Shown here: positions 49,403 through 58,824 of the stretch, in pieces
How positions within the stretch are numbered: the stretch's first letter is position 1
Layout of the letters: each line of letters begins with the position of its first letter
NCBI GenBank assembly: GCA_934122275.1
Contig: CAKOWI010000007.1
Span: 6,887-70,886, forward strand
Length of the DNA: 64,000 nt
Source: an uncultured Bacilli bacterium
GTDB lineage: Bacteria > Bacillota_I > Bacilli_A > RF39 > UBA660
Direction: 5' to 3'
Program-made: the position numbers and the translations under genes
Notes under the pieces: model-generated
What the model was told of the DNA's origin: nothing
Seen by the model: the letters and a program-made list of their open reading frames with translations, nothing else
The model's database searches: none

Positions 49403-50257
49403 CATCTTTTTTACCATAGCATTATTATATTTACTATTTAAATATTCATTATATTGTCTTATTATATAACCATTTTCTTCTGTTTTATAGTTAAATATAT
49501 CATCTTTTTTAGAAATCCACCAATCATACATTAAAGCACCTGTAGAAAACCTTAAATCACTTTCTGGATCAAATTTAGAGAAGTCTTCACTATTCATAAA
49601 CTCTTCTTTTAATTTTCTTAAATCACAATAAGTCATATACTGCTGCCATATTTCTATATCTATTGGTGAGTCAGAACTTCTAAGTTTTTCTTTATTAGAA
49701 TAAAACCATAAAGACATTAAAGTGCCATCATCAAATTTTAATTTATAACTATAGTGAAACTTTTTCAAATCAAATTCCTTATGAAAATGCATTTTATATC
49801 TATGGTTATTAATTATTTTTTGTTGTCTTAAATTCTGTAAATACATTTTATACTGATTTATTATTTCAATACATACTTTGCTTCTACTTTCAAGAATGTA
49901 TCTTTTATTTTTAATAAACCATTCATTCATATTAATACCTTTTTCAAAACATAATTTACTACCATTTTTAAACTTATCATCATTTTTACACAAATAGAAC
50001 TCTTCAGCTAATATATTTTTATCAGATATATATATATTATTAAACGTAGTTTTATTTTTTCCATTATCTATAAATCTTTCATACTCTTTTTTTACTTTTC
50101 TACACAACTCATTATCTGAAGAAAATATATTATCTTTATTTTTTCTAAACCAAATACTAACTAAAGTACCATCATCAAAAGTAAGTCCACCAAATTTTCC
50201 GTATTTAGACAAACTCTTAATACTTATGAATTGATTTAGTTTATTATAATCAACCAC
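49394..50257 (-). CDS. Unknown protein with repeated helicase-associated-like modules
   Basis: 287 residues starting at GTG 50257 after GGGAGGAGTTTAA. At least three modules of ~70 residues share F-D-D-G-T-L-x-S-x-W-F-x-x-N-K followed by a helix with Q-Y-x-x-Y: FDDGTLVSIWFRKNKDNIF, FDDGTLMSLWFYSNKEKL and FSTGALMYDWWISKKDDIF, with a fainter one at KGINMNEWFIKNKRYIL. This recalls the helicase-associated (HA) domain, a small DNA-binding helix bundle, without any helicase core. Function unknown; it sits between the spoIIB-like gene and yqeH. Confidence 0.6.
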   Translation of the reverse strand: MVDYNKLNQFISIKSLSKYGKFGGLTFDDGTLVSIWFRKNKDNIFSSDNELCRKVKKEYERFIDNGKNKTTFNNIYISDKNILAEEFYLCKNDDKFKNGSKLCFEKGINMNEWFIKNKRYILESRSKVCIEIINQYKMYLQNLRQQKIINNHRYKMHFHKEFDLKKFHYSYKLKFDDGTLMSLWFYSNKEKLRSSDSPIDIEIWQQYMTYCDLRKLKEEFMNSEDFSKFDPESDLRFSTGALMYDWWISKKDDIFNYKTEENGYIIRQYNEYLNSKYNNAMVKKMEV

Positions 50258-50314
50258 TTAAACTCCTCCCAACGTAGGTACTTATTATAAAATATATAAA
50301 TATTTTGTCAATAG

Positions 50315-51316
50315 CTATATCAAATTATTTCTTTCAAAAACATCTACATTATTCTTAACATAAATATCAACTTTAGCATCTTTAACTATCTTGCAAAAAC
50401 ACAAACCATTTATAACTATGTCTTTTCCACTTTTTAAATTAAAACTTTTTTTTGCTAAATTTCTTAATGTATTATTTGTATTTAATGATATTCTATTTAA
50501 GTTTATATTATTAGATAAATATAGGGTAAAGCTATTACTGTGTTCACTTAAATAATCAATTCTAGCATAATTACCTATTAATATTGATTGTTTAGGTTTC
50601 ATTTGATAAGTAATAGGCTTTATAGTAACTTTTGGAGATATTATTTTTATATCTTTATAATTTAAATCAGTTAAATAATTATTGGTACTAACAATACCTG
50701 GTGTATCAATTAAAACCAAGTCATCATATACCTTAATTTCTATTAAATCAAGTGTAGTAGCAGGCATACTACTAGTTGTTATATCTCCTGGTAATAAACG
50801 TACATTTTTAATTATTTTATTAATTAAAGTGCTTTTACCAGAATTAGTATTACCTACTAAGTATACATAATTACTATTTCTATTTTTATATACTTTGTTT
50901 AATAATAAATCAATATTATAATTTTTAACTGCACTTACAAATATAATATCAACTATGTTTAGTTTATAATTATTAATTATATAATTTTTTAATTTAAATT
51001 CTTTAACCGATTTAGGAAGTAAATCACACTTAGTAATAACTAATATAACTTTACAATTAAACTCATTAATTTTATTTAAAGACTCATCAAGGCTTAAAAT
51101 ATCACATAAAAAAAGTACTAAATCATCTTTCTTTTTTATCTCATCAAATAATTTTAAGTAATCTAAATAAGATTTATTAGCACTAATATATTCACCATAA
51201 TTCTTAATTCTAAAGCATCTTTTACATATAGGATTATTTATATTACTAACATAACCCAATTCTTTTTCATCATGGTCTTGTAAGACAGCACCACAACCAA
51301 TACACTTCTTAATCAT
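50315..51316 (-). CDS. yqeH: YqeH-type ribosome biogenesis GTPase
   Basis: 333 residues. Four-Cys zinc site C5-x2-C8 ... C31-x2-C34, then a circularly permuted G domain: G4 VITKCDLLP first, then G1 VGNTNSGKSTLI and G3 DTPGIVS, with SSMPATTLD between. A C-terminal beta domain follows. YqeH acts in 30S assembly and is widespread in Firmicutes. It overlaps yqeG by 8 bases, the usual order. AAGAGGAAAATATT precedes the start. Confidence 0.93.
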   Translation of the reverse strand: MIKKCIGCGAVLQDHDEKELGYVSNINNPICKRCFRIKNYGEYISANKSYLDYLKLFDEIKKKDDLVLFLCDILSLDESLNKINEFNCKVILVITKCDLLPKSVKEFKLKNYIINNYKLNIVDIIFVSAVKNYNIDLLLNKVYKNRNSNYVYLVGNTNSGKSTLINKIIKNVRLLPGDITTSSMPATTLDLIEIKVYDDLVLIDTPGIVSTNNYLTDLNYKDIKIISPKVTIKPITYQMKPKQSILIGNYARIDYLSEHSNSFTLYLSNNINLNRISLNTNNTLRNLAKKSFNLKSGKDIVINGLCFCKIVKDAKVDIYVKNNVDVFERNNLI

Positions 51317-51830
51317 AATATTTTCCTCTTATAAGTATGTTTTTTCTTTCAAAATATTCAAATAACATTTTTTCTATCTTTCTATTAAGCCATGTTTCTT
51401 TTTCATCTATTTCACTTATAGGATTAACCAAAATAGTAGTAATTTGGGCCTTATTTCCACCTTGAATATCAGTAAGCAATTGGTCTCCTATCGCTGCTAC
51501 CTCGTAATTTTTATATTTATACTTTTTTAGTATATATCTATATTTATAAGTAAATGGCTTTAGTGATAAACAAGCTATATCAACATCATAAAAATCACCA
51601 AACTTTTTTATTCTCTTTGGAAAATTATTTGAAAAAAGTATTATTTTAAAATCTTTCTTTAATTTATCAATAAGTTTCTTAGTTTTATTACATAAAACTA
51701 CTTCTTTAGCAGGTGATATAGTGTTATCTAAATCAAATAATATACATTTAATTTTATTTTTCTTTAGTTTATTATAATCTATTTTAAATATACTTTCTTG
51801 ATAAATATCTGGTATAAATCTTTTAATCAC
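51309..51830 (-). CDS. yqeG: YqeG-family HAD phosphatase
   Basis: 173 residues: HAD motif I LFDLDNTISPAKE, motif II LFSNN, motif III Lys in SLKPFTYKYRYIL and motif IV AAIGDQLLTDIQGG, in the YqeG (HAD IIIA) layout. It lies directly before yqeH as in Bacillus. Members may be phosphatidylglycerophosphate phosphatases, but this is not settled. It starts at GTG 51830 with AAGGAGGTGACAAA and a 4-base overlap with prsW. Confidence 0.9.
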   Translation of the reverse strand: MIKRFIPDIYQESIFKIDYNKLKKNKIKCILFDLDNTISPAKEVVLCNKTKKLIDKLKKDFKIILFSNNFPKRIKKFGDFYDVDIACLSLKPFTYKYRYILKKYKYKNYEVAAIGDQLLTDIQGGNKAQITTILVNPISEIDEKETWLNRKIEKMLFEYFERKNILIRGKYYD

Positions 51831-52711
51831 TTTGTCACCTCCTTATTAAAACTAATTTTATTATTAATTTCAATTCTTCTTTTTCTAATTTCACTATTCA
51901 TATATTCATCTTTAGTCATTAAATATGAATATTTTTTTTCATATTCTCCGTTTTCATCAAATATGTTATTTAATTCTATAGTTTTCTTTAGTACTCTAAA
52001 TGCAATATAAAATAATATTATTACAATTAATAGTAAAGGAATTACTTCAAACATAAATACTTGAAAAGATGTAGTTAACTTAAATGATCCTAAAAAACTC
52101 ATTAGATTATTATAAATTCCATGCATTAATGAAGGTATTATTACCGCTAACAAAAAATTAACATACTTTTTATTGTCATCTTTAGAGAAACTACCTAAAG
52201 ATATAAAGTATCCAATTACGATACCACATATTACATGTAAAGGTATAGTAGTTAAATCCCTAATTAAAGCTAAACTTATACTATCTGATACAGTACTTTC
52301 AGAAAATGCATAAATTAAATTTTCTAATCCTGCAAAAGAAAGTGCTATAAGCATCATATAAACTACACCATCATATATATCATCATAATATTTATTATCA
52401 AATATAAATAAATAGAAAATAGCTATTTTTGATAATTCTTCAATCATAGCCCATATAAACGTTAGAACTACATTACTTTTAAAATAAGGCATAGTCATAG
52501 ATTCAAAAAATTGTGCTAAAGAAATTGTTAAAATACCAGATAATAAACATATTACAATATTTTTTTTAGGTTCACTGCTTTTTTTATCAGATTTAAGGGT
52601 AAATATAACTAGCATAATAGTTGGAACAAGTGCAAATAAAGTTACTAATAATCTTTCGTATATGAAATACTGGTTATTAAATAAATTAAAATCAAAACTA
52701 AATTTAAGCAT
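51827..52711 (-). CDS. prsW: PrsW-family intramembrane metalloprotease
   Basis: 294 residues with about eight helices. The PrsW motifs are present: WAMIEELSKIAIFYLF (EExxK, near 88), SFAGLENLIYAFSES (ExxxY, near 130) and IPLHVICG / SLMHGIYNNLMS with His. In Bacillus PrsW starts the proteolysis of an anti-sigma factor; the target here is unknown. The soluble tail (260-294) is charged. It heads the prsW-yqeG-yqeH unit and is divergent from sigK. GGCGGAGTATAGT precedes the ATG. Confidence 0.88.
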   Translation of the reverse strand: MLKFSFDFNLFNNQYFIYERLLVTLFALVPTIMLVIFTLKSDKKSSEPKKNIVICLLSGILTISLAQFFESMTMPYFKSNVVLTFIWAMIEELSKIAIFYLFIFDNKYYDDIYDGVVYMMLIALSFAGLENLIYAFSESTVSDSISLALIRDLTTIPLHVICGIVIGYFISLGSFSKDDNKKYVNFLLAVIIPSLMHGIYNNLMSFLGSFKLTTSFQVFMFEVIPLLLIVIILFYIAFRVLKKTIELNNIFDENGEYEKKYSYLMTKDEYMNSEIRKRRIEINNKISFNKEVTK

Positions 52712-52786
52712 ACTATACTCCGCCCTTCATAATTATATATAACAGAATCATTATAACATGTTTTTTAAATAATTGTTTATAAAAAA

Positions 52787-52795
52787 CATAATATT
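52787..52795 (+). promoter_or_regulatory. Possible mother-cell sigma -10 element upstream of sigK
   Basis: CATAATATT lies 18 bp before the TTG start of sigK and fits the CATAnnAT form of SigE/SigK -10 boxes. The -35 is not convincing. Confidence 0.3.
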
Positions 52796-52812
52796 AACTA
52801 GGAGTGATTTAT

Positions 52813-53505
52813 TTGTTATTAAGTATTATAAGTCAAATACTTAAAGGTATTATATTAGGAACTGGTAGCTATGGCAGTAAAACCTTTCCAGAACCTTTAT
52901 CAAAAGAGGAAGAAGACTTACTTATAAAAGAAATGTTAAATGGTAATAAAAATGCTAGAAATAAACTTATTGAACATAATTTAAGGTTAGTTGCACACAT
53001 AGTAAAAAAATATGAAAATAGCAAGGAAGATGTTGATGATTTAATTAGTATTGGTACTATTGGATTAATTAAAGGAATCGATACATTCTCAAATAAAAAT
53101 GGAGCTAAATTAACTACTTATGCTGCAAGATGTGTAGAAAACGAAATATTAATGTTTTATAGAAGTGATAAAAAAAACTCAAAGAATATTAGTATAAATG
53201 AATCTGTAGGTTTTGATAAAGATGGTAATGAAATATCTTTTTTAGATATATTAAAAACACCAAACCCAGATTATGTAAGTGATATAGCTTTACAAGATGA
53301 TATAAAATCTTTATATAAATATATTGAAAATTTATCAAGTAGAGAAAAAGAAATATTAATTAAAAGATATGGATTATATAATCATAAAGAAATGACCCAA
53401 AAAGAAATTGCAGGTAAACTTAAGATAAGTAGAAGCTACGTATCTAGAATTGAAAAAAGAGCTTTAACTAAAATACTTAGAGATTTCTTCAAAAATAAAA
53501 AGTAA
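52813..53505 (+). CDS. sigK: RNA polymerase sigma factor SigK with pro-sequence
   Basis: About 230 residues. A hydrophobic pro-sequence (LLSIISQILKGIILG) precedes TFPEPLSKEEEDLLIKEML. NKLIEHNLRLVAHIVKKYENSKEDVDDLISIGTIGLIKGID, TTYAARCVENEILMFYR and the region-4 ISRSYVSRIEKRAL match SigK closely. SigK is the late mother-cell sigma factor, made inactive and activated when SpoIVFB removes the pro-sequence; spoIVFB is 6 kb away. The gene is uninterrupted (no skin-type element). TTG 52813 is chosen because GGAGTG lies six bases before it; an upstream GTG overlaps the site. Confidence 0.92.
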   Translation: MLLSIISQILKGIILGTGSYGSKTFPEPLSKEEEDLLIKEMLNGNKNARNKLIEHNLRLVAHIVKKYENSKEDVDDLISIGTIGLIKGIDTFSNKNGAKLTTYAARCVENEILMFYRSDKKNSKNISINESVGFDKDGNEISFLDILKTPNPDYVSDIALQDDIKSLYKYIENLSSREKEILIKRYGLYNHKEMTQKEIAGKLKISRSYVSRIEKRALTKILRDFFKNKK

Positions 53506-53525
53506 AACTTTTGGTTTTACTTTTT
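53497..53525. terminator. Bidirectional terminator after sigK
   Basis: AAAAAGTAAAAC-ttttg-GTTTTACTTTTT, overlapping both convergent stop codons. Confidence 0.88.
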
Positions 53526-54632
53526 AATTACATTAATTATACCACCAATAAGAGCAAATCCTATAACTGATAATACTATTAATACAAATGGATTTTTTTC
53601 ATCTTTATATTTAGTAGTATCAGCAGTTTTTACTATGTCCTTCTCTTTTATTATATTAAGTGTATATTCTCTTTTAGTTCCATCTTCTGCTGTAACTAAA
53701 ATCTTTACGACAGAACCATTTTTTAGTTTTTCATTTCCACTTATTTCAACCGTTGTTGTATCAGATTCAACTGAATAGTTAATGGTTAACTTATTTACAT
53801 TATTTTTAATATTTATATCATAAACAAATGAATCTGGGTCAAATTCAAATGTTTTATCTTCTTTTATTTCAAGACCAGATAAATTTGCATTTGAATCTTG
53901 TGATTCTCTCTTAACGTTAATGTTATATGTTTTTTTTGTTCCATCTTCTGCTGTAATGATTATAACAATCTTGTTATTTTCGCCTGCAACAAGTTCTGTA
54001 TTATTACCAGTTATTACAACGTTAGCTTTAGAATCCTCAAGTGTTGTATCTATTGATACTTTTGAAACAGTTGATGCTACAGCAGCCGAATAATCATAAA
54101 CTTCTTTATTAAAAGTTGGAGTATAACCAATACTAGTCCCTTTATCATCTGATATTTTCATAGAACTTAAAAATGCATTATTAGATTTTTTTGGTGCAGT
54201 TGATGAAGTTGTAGTAGTAGTTGTTGTTGTGGTTGTAGTTTTATTAGCCTGAATAGTAATAGATAATTCTGACTTATCACTTTCCCCTTCACTTACTATA
54301 CTAATTACTGATGCAACATCACCAGTAAGATCCTGACTTTTAGCCTTTAAATTTATCTCACAAGAAGATGAACCTTTAGCTTTTTCGGTAAGAATAGTCT
54401 TTCCACTGCCACATGAACTTCCTTCAGAAGAAAAATATTTATCATCATAAGATAGCTTATACTTGCTATCTGAACTAGTTAAATTTGATATCGTCAAAGT
54501 AATTTTATCTCCTGGCTTAATCTTTGTACTTGACGCTTTAATGCTAGATGCACTAACTAATTCCACACCAATACACATAGTTATTACCATACATATTAAA
54601 ATATTTGTTATCTTTATTATATGTTTTCTCAT
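53517..54632 (-). CDS. Surface protein with cadherin-like beta-sandwich domains
   Basis: 371 residues: signal peptide (NILICMVITMCIGVELVSA), an N-terminal beta domain (KIKPGDKITLTISNLT), a Thr-rich linker of about a dozen Thr, two cadherin-like beta-sandwich domains (FLSSMKISD...YTPTFNKEVYDYSAAV...AEDGTKKTYNINVKR and LSGLEIKE...DPDSFVYDINI...AEDGTKREYTLNIIK), and a C-terminal membrane helix with a basic end (FVLIVLSVIGFALIGGIINVIKK). It is probably displayed at the membrane; no sorting motif is clear. GAGGTGTTTT precedes the start. Confidence 0.85.
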   Translation of the reverse strand: MRKHIIKITNILICMVITMCIGVELVSASSIKASSTKIKPGDKITLTISNLTSSDSKYKLSYDDKYFSSEGSSCGSGKTILTEKAKGSSSCEINLKAKSQDLTGDVASVISIVSEGESDKSELSITIQANKTTTTTTTTTTTSSTAPKKSNNAFLSSMKISDDKGTSIGYTPTFNKEVYDYSAAVASTVSKVSIDTTLEDSKANVVITGNNTELVAGENNKIVIIITAEDGTKKTYNINVKRESQDSNANLSGLEIKEDKTFEFDPDSFVYDINIKNNVNKLTINYSVESDTTTVEISGNEKLKNGSVVKILVTAEDGTKREYTLNIIKEKDIVKTADTTKYKDEKNPFVLIVLSVIGFALIGGIINVIKK

Positions 54633-54702
54633 AAAACACCTCTTCTATTCTGTAATCATTTTAATATAAATATTTATATAAGTCAATTTGTTACACAATA
54701 TT

Positions 54703-55368
54703 TTACATATCATCTACAATTTTTCTTATATCATTTTGTATATCTTCAATGTCTTTTAGCTTGCCATCCGTATCACATTTTACGATATCAAATTTTAAAT
54801 ATTTAGATACAAAGCTAGAATTATCATATATTCTTTTCATTAACTTATTATCTCTTTCATAAACATCGTTTTTAACACCATCATTATCCAATCTTTTACT
54901 TCTCATATTAGTAACTACATCAAAATCTGCTGTTAAAAATATTACTTTATCTGGTCTTTTTATACCTAGTTTGTTATATTCATAATCCTCTACAAAATCA
55001 ATAAATTTCTTTTTTTCTTCTTCACTACTAAGTAAACATGATTGATATATTAAACTTGATGTAGTATATCTATCAAGTAGTATTATAGAGCCTTTTTCAT
55101 ATTCACTCTTTAATTCATTATTCCATGTAATAGCTCTATCTATTGCATAAATAGAATTTATCAGATAAGCAGATAAATCTTCTGGTTTTCCTAAATCTCC
55201 GTTTAGGTATTGTTCTACTAATAATCCTTGTTTTGACTTATATGTAGGAAAATGATGACTAAATATATTATACCCTTTTTCTAACAAATACTCTTTTAAT
55301 AGATTATATTGCGTTGTTTTACCAATTCCGTCACATGCACCTTCTATTACTATTAATTTTCCTTTCAT
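54703..55368 (-). CDS. tmk: Thymidylate kinase-like protein
   Basis: 221 residues from the second Met (ATG 55368, eight bases after GGAGG). P-loop VIEGACDGIGKTTQ, the DRY motif LLDRYTTSSLIYQS and the dTMP-binding region fit dTMP kinase, which makes dTDP for DNA synthesis. The lid reads SKRLDNDGVKNDVYERD. The P-loop has Ala-Cys in place of the common G-x-D, and the size is slightly larger than usual, so it may be a divergent or eukaryote-type variant. It is not linked to holB as in Bacillus. Confidence 0.82.
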   Translation of the reverse strand: MKGKLIVIEGACDGIGKTTQYNLLKEYLLEKGYNIFSHHFPTYKSKQGLLVEQYLNGDLGKPEDLSAYLINSIYAIDRAITWNNELKSEYEKGSIILLDRYTTSSLIYQSCLLSSEEEKKKFIDFVEDYEYNKLGIKRPDKVIFLTADFDVVTNMRSKRLDNDGVKNDVYERDNKLMKRIYDNSSFVSKYLKFDIVKCDTDGKLKDIEDIQNDIRKIVDDM

Positions 55369-55402
55369 ATACATATCCTCCTATCATAATTAGTTTAACA
55401 AA

Positions 55403-55438
55403 ATAAAAGACTAATATCAATTAAAATATTAGTCTTAA
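55403..55438 (-). terminator. Terminator of ileS
   Basis: Minus-strand AAGACTAATAT-tttaattg-ATATTAGTCTT followed by TTATTTT. Confidence 0.88.
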
Positions 55439-55443
55439 TTTCA

Positions 55444-58400
55444 TTAAATTCTTTCTACATCAATTTTAACAATTAAACCATTAAGATCAAATTCTTCAGT
55501 TAAATTATCTTTCTTAATCAATTCTGTACTTAATGTTTCTTTCTTAATCATATCCTCAAATGAAGATACAACATCATTAAACTTCTCATTTGAACTATAA
55601 TATAATTTAATTCTATCAGCTACATCAAAATCTTTTTGTTTTCTTAAATTTTGTACTTTAGAAATTAACTCCCTTGCAATACCTTCATTAATTAATTCAT
55701 CTGTCAACTTAGTGTTTAATATAATGAAGTTATTACCTTCTTTTGCTACATCATAACCTTCTTTAGCAGATACTCTAACGTCTATCATATCTTCTGTTAT
55801 ATCATATAATTCATCATCTATATTAATTGTAAATGGTTCTCCGTTTTGTATGAATTTTATGTCTGTTTCAGTTAATTTAGTAAGTTCTTCACTATATTTC
55901 TTTATTTTAGGGCCGAATATTTTACCAACAACTTTAAAATTAGGCTTAACTTCAAAATTCATATACTTAGATAAATCAGTAATATAAGTAATATTTTTAA
56001 CGTTTAACTCTTCTTTAATAAGACTATCTAAATCACCAATTAATTCTTTATTTTTTCCATCAATTAATACCTCACTTATTGGTTGTCTTACCTTAATTTT
56101 AACTTCTTCACGAGCATTTCTACCAAGTGATATTAAATCACGAACTAAATCCATTTTATTTTCTATTCTATCATCTACTAAAGATAAATCAACTTTTGGA
56201 AAATCAGCTAAATGAACAGATTCTAATCCAGTTAAATCAATATATACCTCTTCAGCTGTATAAGAAGCTATAGGAGCGATAAGTTCACATAATCCTTTTA
56301 ATACTTCATAAGTAGTTTTATAAACAGCCTTTTTAGATAAATCTAAATCATGTGCCCAGAATCTTCTTCTATTTCTTCTAATATACCAGTTAGATAAATC
56401 TTCAGATACAAAGTAAGTAATATCTTTTACTACTTTATTTAAATCATATTCATCATAAGCCTTAGTTACTGAATCTACTAGTTTATTGTATTTAGAAAGT
56501 AACCATTTATCTATTTCTTCTCTATCATTATATGAAACTTCAAAGTTTCTTGGATCTACGTTATCAGTGTTTGCATATAGTGCAAAAAATGAATACGTAT
56601 TTTTAAATGTACTAAAGAATTTAGAATATATTTCTTTTATGCCTTCCTCGTCAAACTTTATTGGAGTCCAAGTTGGAGATACAGATGGTATATACCATCT
56701 AATTGGATCTGCACCGTATTTCTTCATTATAGAAAATGGTTCTACAGCATTTCCCTTACTCTTATGCATTTTTTGTCCATTTTTATCTAATAATAAGTCA
56801 TTTACTAAAACATTTTTATATGGACTTTTACCAGTTACAAATACAGATATTACAAGTAGTGAATAAAACCAACCACGAGTTTGATCAATACCTTCTGCTA
56901 TAAAGTCAGCTGGAAATTGATTTTCCCATAATTCTTCGTTTTCAAATGGATAATGATATTGTGCAAATGGCATAGATCCTGAATCGAACCAGCAATCAAT
57001 AACTTCTGGAGTCCTACTCATTATCTTACCACAAGAAGGACACTTAATGTGTACATCATCTACGTATGGTCTATGAAGTTCTATGTTAGTATCTATATTC
57101 TCTACCGCTTTTTCTTTTAATTCACTTCTAGAGCCAATCATTTCCATATGACCACAATCACATCTCCATAAAGGAAGAGGAGTACCCCAGTATCTATTCC
57201 TTGATATAGCCCAGTCATTCATATTTTCTAACCAGTTACCAAATCTTTTTTCGCCAACGTAAGTGGGATACCAATTAACCTTATTATTTTCTTCAATTAT
57301 TTTATCCTTAATCTTTGTAACTTCTAAGTAATATGATGGCCTTGAGTAATATACTAAAGGACTGTCACATCTCCAGCAATGAGGATATTCATGTTTCATT
57401 TTTTGTTTTTTAAATAATTTATCATTTTCCTTTAACCATTTAATAACTTCTATATCAGCATCAAATATACTCATACCCTTCCATAAACCATCACTATATG
57501 TTGCATCTTCTTTAACAGGATTAACATAAGCTAATTTATATCTTTTACCAACGTTTGCATCATCTTCACCAAACGCTGGTGCAATATGTACAACACCAGT
57601 ACCATCTGTCATAGTAACATAATTATCACATGTTACAAAAAATGCATTTCCATCTATTTTTAATGATGGAATTAATTGTTCATATTTAACGTACTCTAAA
57701 TCTTTTCCTAAAAAGGTATCTATTACTTTATAGTCATCACCTAAAACATTACTAGCTAATGCTTCCGCTAAAATAAATTTATATCCCTTAGATTCTACTT
57801 TTATGTATTTTTCATCAGGATTTACACATAAAGCAACGTTAGCTATCAAAGTCCAAGGTGTAGTTGTCCAAACTAGAAAGTAGCAGTCTTCATCTAACAT
57901 TTTAAATGGAACTATTACCGTATTTGCATCTACTTCTTTATATCCTTGAGCTACCTCGTGAGAAGCAAGACCAGTACCACATCTAGGACACCAAGGCATA
58001 ATTTTTACACCCTCATAAAATAATCCTTCATCAAAGAATTTCTTTAAAATCCACCATTCTGTCTCTATATAATCATTTTTGTATGTTATATATGAATTTT
58101 TAGTATCAATAAATTGACCCATTTCGTTGGTTAATCTAGTAAATGATTCTTCATTTTTCCATACAGCTTCACGGCATTTCTTATTAAAGGCCTCAATACC
58201 ATATTTTTCTATATCTCCTTTACCAGAAAAACCTAACTCTTTTTCAACTTGTACTTCAACAGGAAGTCCATGAGTATCCCATCCTATTTTTCTAAGTACT
58301 CTTTTCCCCTTCATAGTTTGATATTTACAAAAAGCATCTTTTAAGAACTTTGCAACCATATGATGTATTCCTGGATTACCATTTGCTGTTGCTGGTCCAT

Positions 58401-58539
58401 CATAGAATACAAAGTTTTCACAATCTTTTCTATTTTCTATAGTCTTATTTAAAATGTCCTCATCTTGCCATTTCTTTAATATTTCTTGTTCTCTATCAAA
58501 TACACTTTTCTTTGATAGTTCTTTAAATAATTTGCTCAT
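55444..58539 (-). CDS. ileS: Isoleucyl-tRNA synthetase, type 2 (eukaryote/archaea-like)
   Basis: 1031 residues. The HIGH region reads ATANGNPGIHHMVAKFLKD and the KMSKS region KMHKSKGN (near 590); WDTHGLPVEVQVEKELG and CPRCGTGLASHEVAQGYKE are typical of the type 2 form. The editing domain (PFKM...VWTTTPWTLIAN) and the long C-terminal domain (YDVAKEGNNFIILNTKLTDELINEG) also fit type 2. Type 2 enzymes are the form associated with natural mupirocin resistance in some bacteria; resistance here is inference. An Ile T-box controls it. AAGGAGGAATAT precedes the ATG. Confidence 0.95.
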   Translation of the reverse strand: MSKLFKELSKKSVFDREQEILKKWQDEDILNKTIENRKDCENFVFYDGPATANGNPGIHHMVAKFLKDAFCKYQTMKGKRVLRKIGWDTHGLPVEVQVEKELGFSGKGDIEKYGIEAFNKKCREAVWKNEESFTRLTNEMGQFIDTKNSYITYKNDYIETEWWILKKFFDEGLFYEGVKIMPWCPRCGTGLASHEVAQGYKEVDANTVIVPFKMLDEDCYFLVWTTTPWTLIANVALCVNPDEKYIKVESKGYKFILAEALASNVLGDDYKVIDTFLGKDLEYVKYEQLIPSLKIDGNAFFVTCDNYVTMTDGTGVVHIAPAFGEDDANVGKRYKLAYVNPVKEDATYSDGLWKGMSIFDADIEVIKWLKENDKLFKKQKMKHEYPHCWRCDSPLVYYSRPSYYLEVTKIKDKIIEENNKVNWYPTYVGEKRFGNWLENMNDWAISRNRYWGTPLPLWRCDCGHMEMIGSRSELKEKAVENIDTNIELHRPYVDDVHIKCPSCGKIMSRTPEVIDCWFDSGSMPFAQYHYPFENEELWENQFPADFIAEGIDQTRGWFYSLLVISVFVTGKSPYKNVLVNDLLLDKNGQKMHKSKGNAVEPFSIMKKYGADPIRWYIPSVSPTWTPIKFDEEGIKEIYSKFFSTFKNTYSFFALYANTDNVDPRNFEVSYNDREEIDKWLLSKYNKLVDSVTKAYDEYDLNKVVKDITYFVSEDLSNWYIRRNRRRFWAHDLDLSKKAVYKTTYEVLKGLCELIAPIASYTAEEVYIDLTGLESVHLADFPKVDLSLVDDRIENKMDLVRDLISLGRNAREEVKIKVRQPISEVLIDGKNKELIGDLDSLIKEELNVKNITYITDLSKYMNFEVKPNFKVVGKIFGPKIKKYSEELTKLTETDIKFIQNGEPFTINIDDELYDITEDMIDVRVSAKEGYDVAKEGNNFIILNTKLTDELINEGIARELISKVQNLRKQKDFDVADRIKLYYSSNEKFNDVVSSFEDMIKKETLSTELIKKDNLTEEFDLNGLIVKIDVERI

Positions 58540-58555
58540 ATATTCCTCCTTATAT

Positions 58556-58795
58556 TAAAAAAACTCATCCTATCTAAAGGATGAGTAATATACCCACGGT
58601 ACCACCTTAATTCATATCTTATGATATACACTTAAGTAGTTTTAACGCTTACAAGCGACATATCTTACTTTTATTTCAGATACATACATCAGAAGTGATC
58701 TTTATAATGTTTCCTTAATCTACATCTCACCAATTAGTAGAATCTCTTGCAATTTCACATTATAACGTCTTCGTCTTTTGCTTTATGACATATAT
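58556..58795 (-). promoter_or_regulatory. T-box riboswitch of ileS
   Basis: The minus strand carries the canonical T-box core GGTGGTACCGTGGG (complement at 58593-58607), followed by a terminator ACTCATCC-tttagata-GGATGAGT plus T run (58556-58588). About 200 bases of stem I region precede it; an ATC in AAAGATCACTTC is a plausible isoleucine specifier. Uncharged tRNA-Ile should stabilise the antiterminator and allow ileS transcription. Confidence 0.92.
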
Positions 58796-58821
58796 TTTAT
58801 CACAATTTATAAATTAATCAA
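58794..58821 (-). promoter_or_regulatory. Promoter of the ileS T-box transcript
   Basis: TTGATT (58816-58821), a 16-bp spacer and TAAAAT (58794-58799) just upstream of the T-box leader. Confidence 0.5.
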
Positions 58822-58824
58822 GTA

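Noticed and set aside
52813..53505. Possible skin-type interruption or recombinase control of sigK
   Set aside because: The coding region is continuous from pro-sequence to region 4 and no recombinase gene is nearby.
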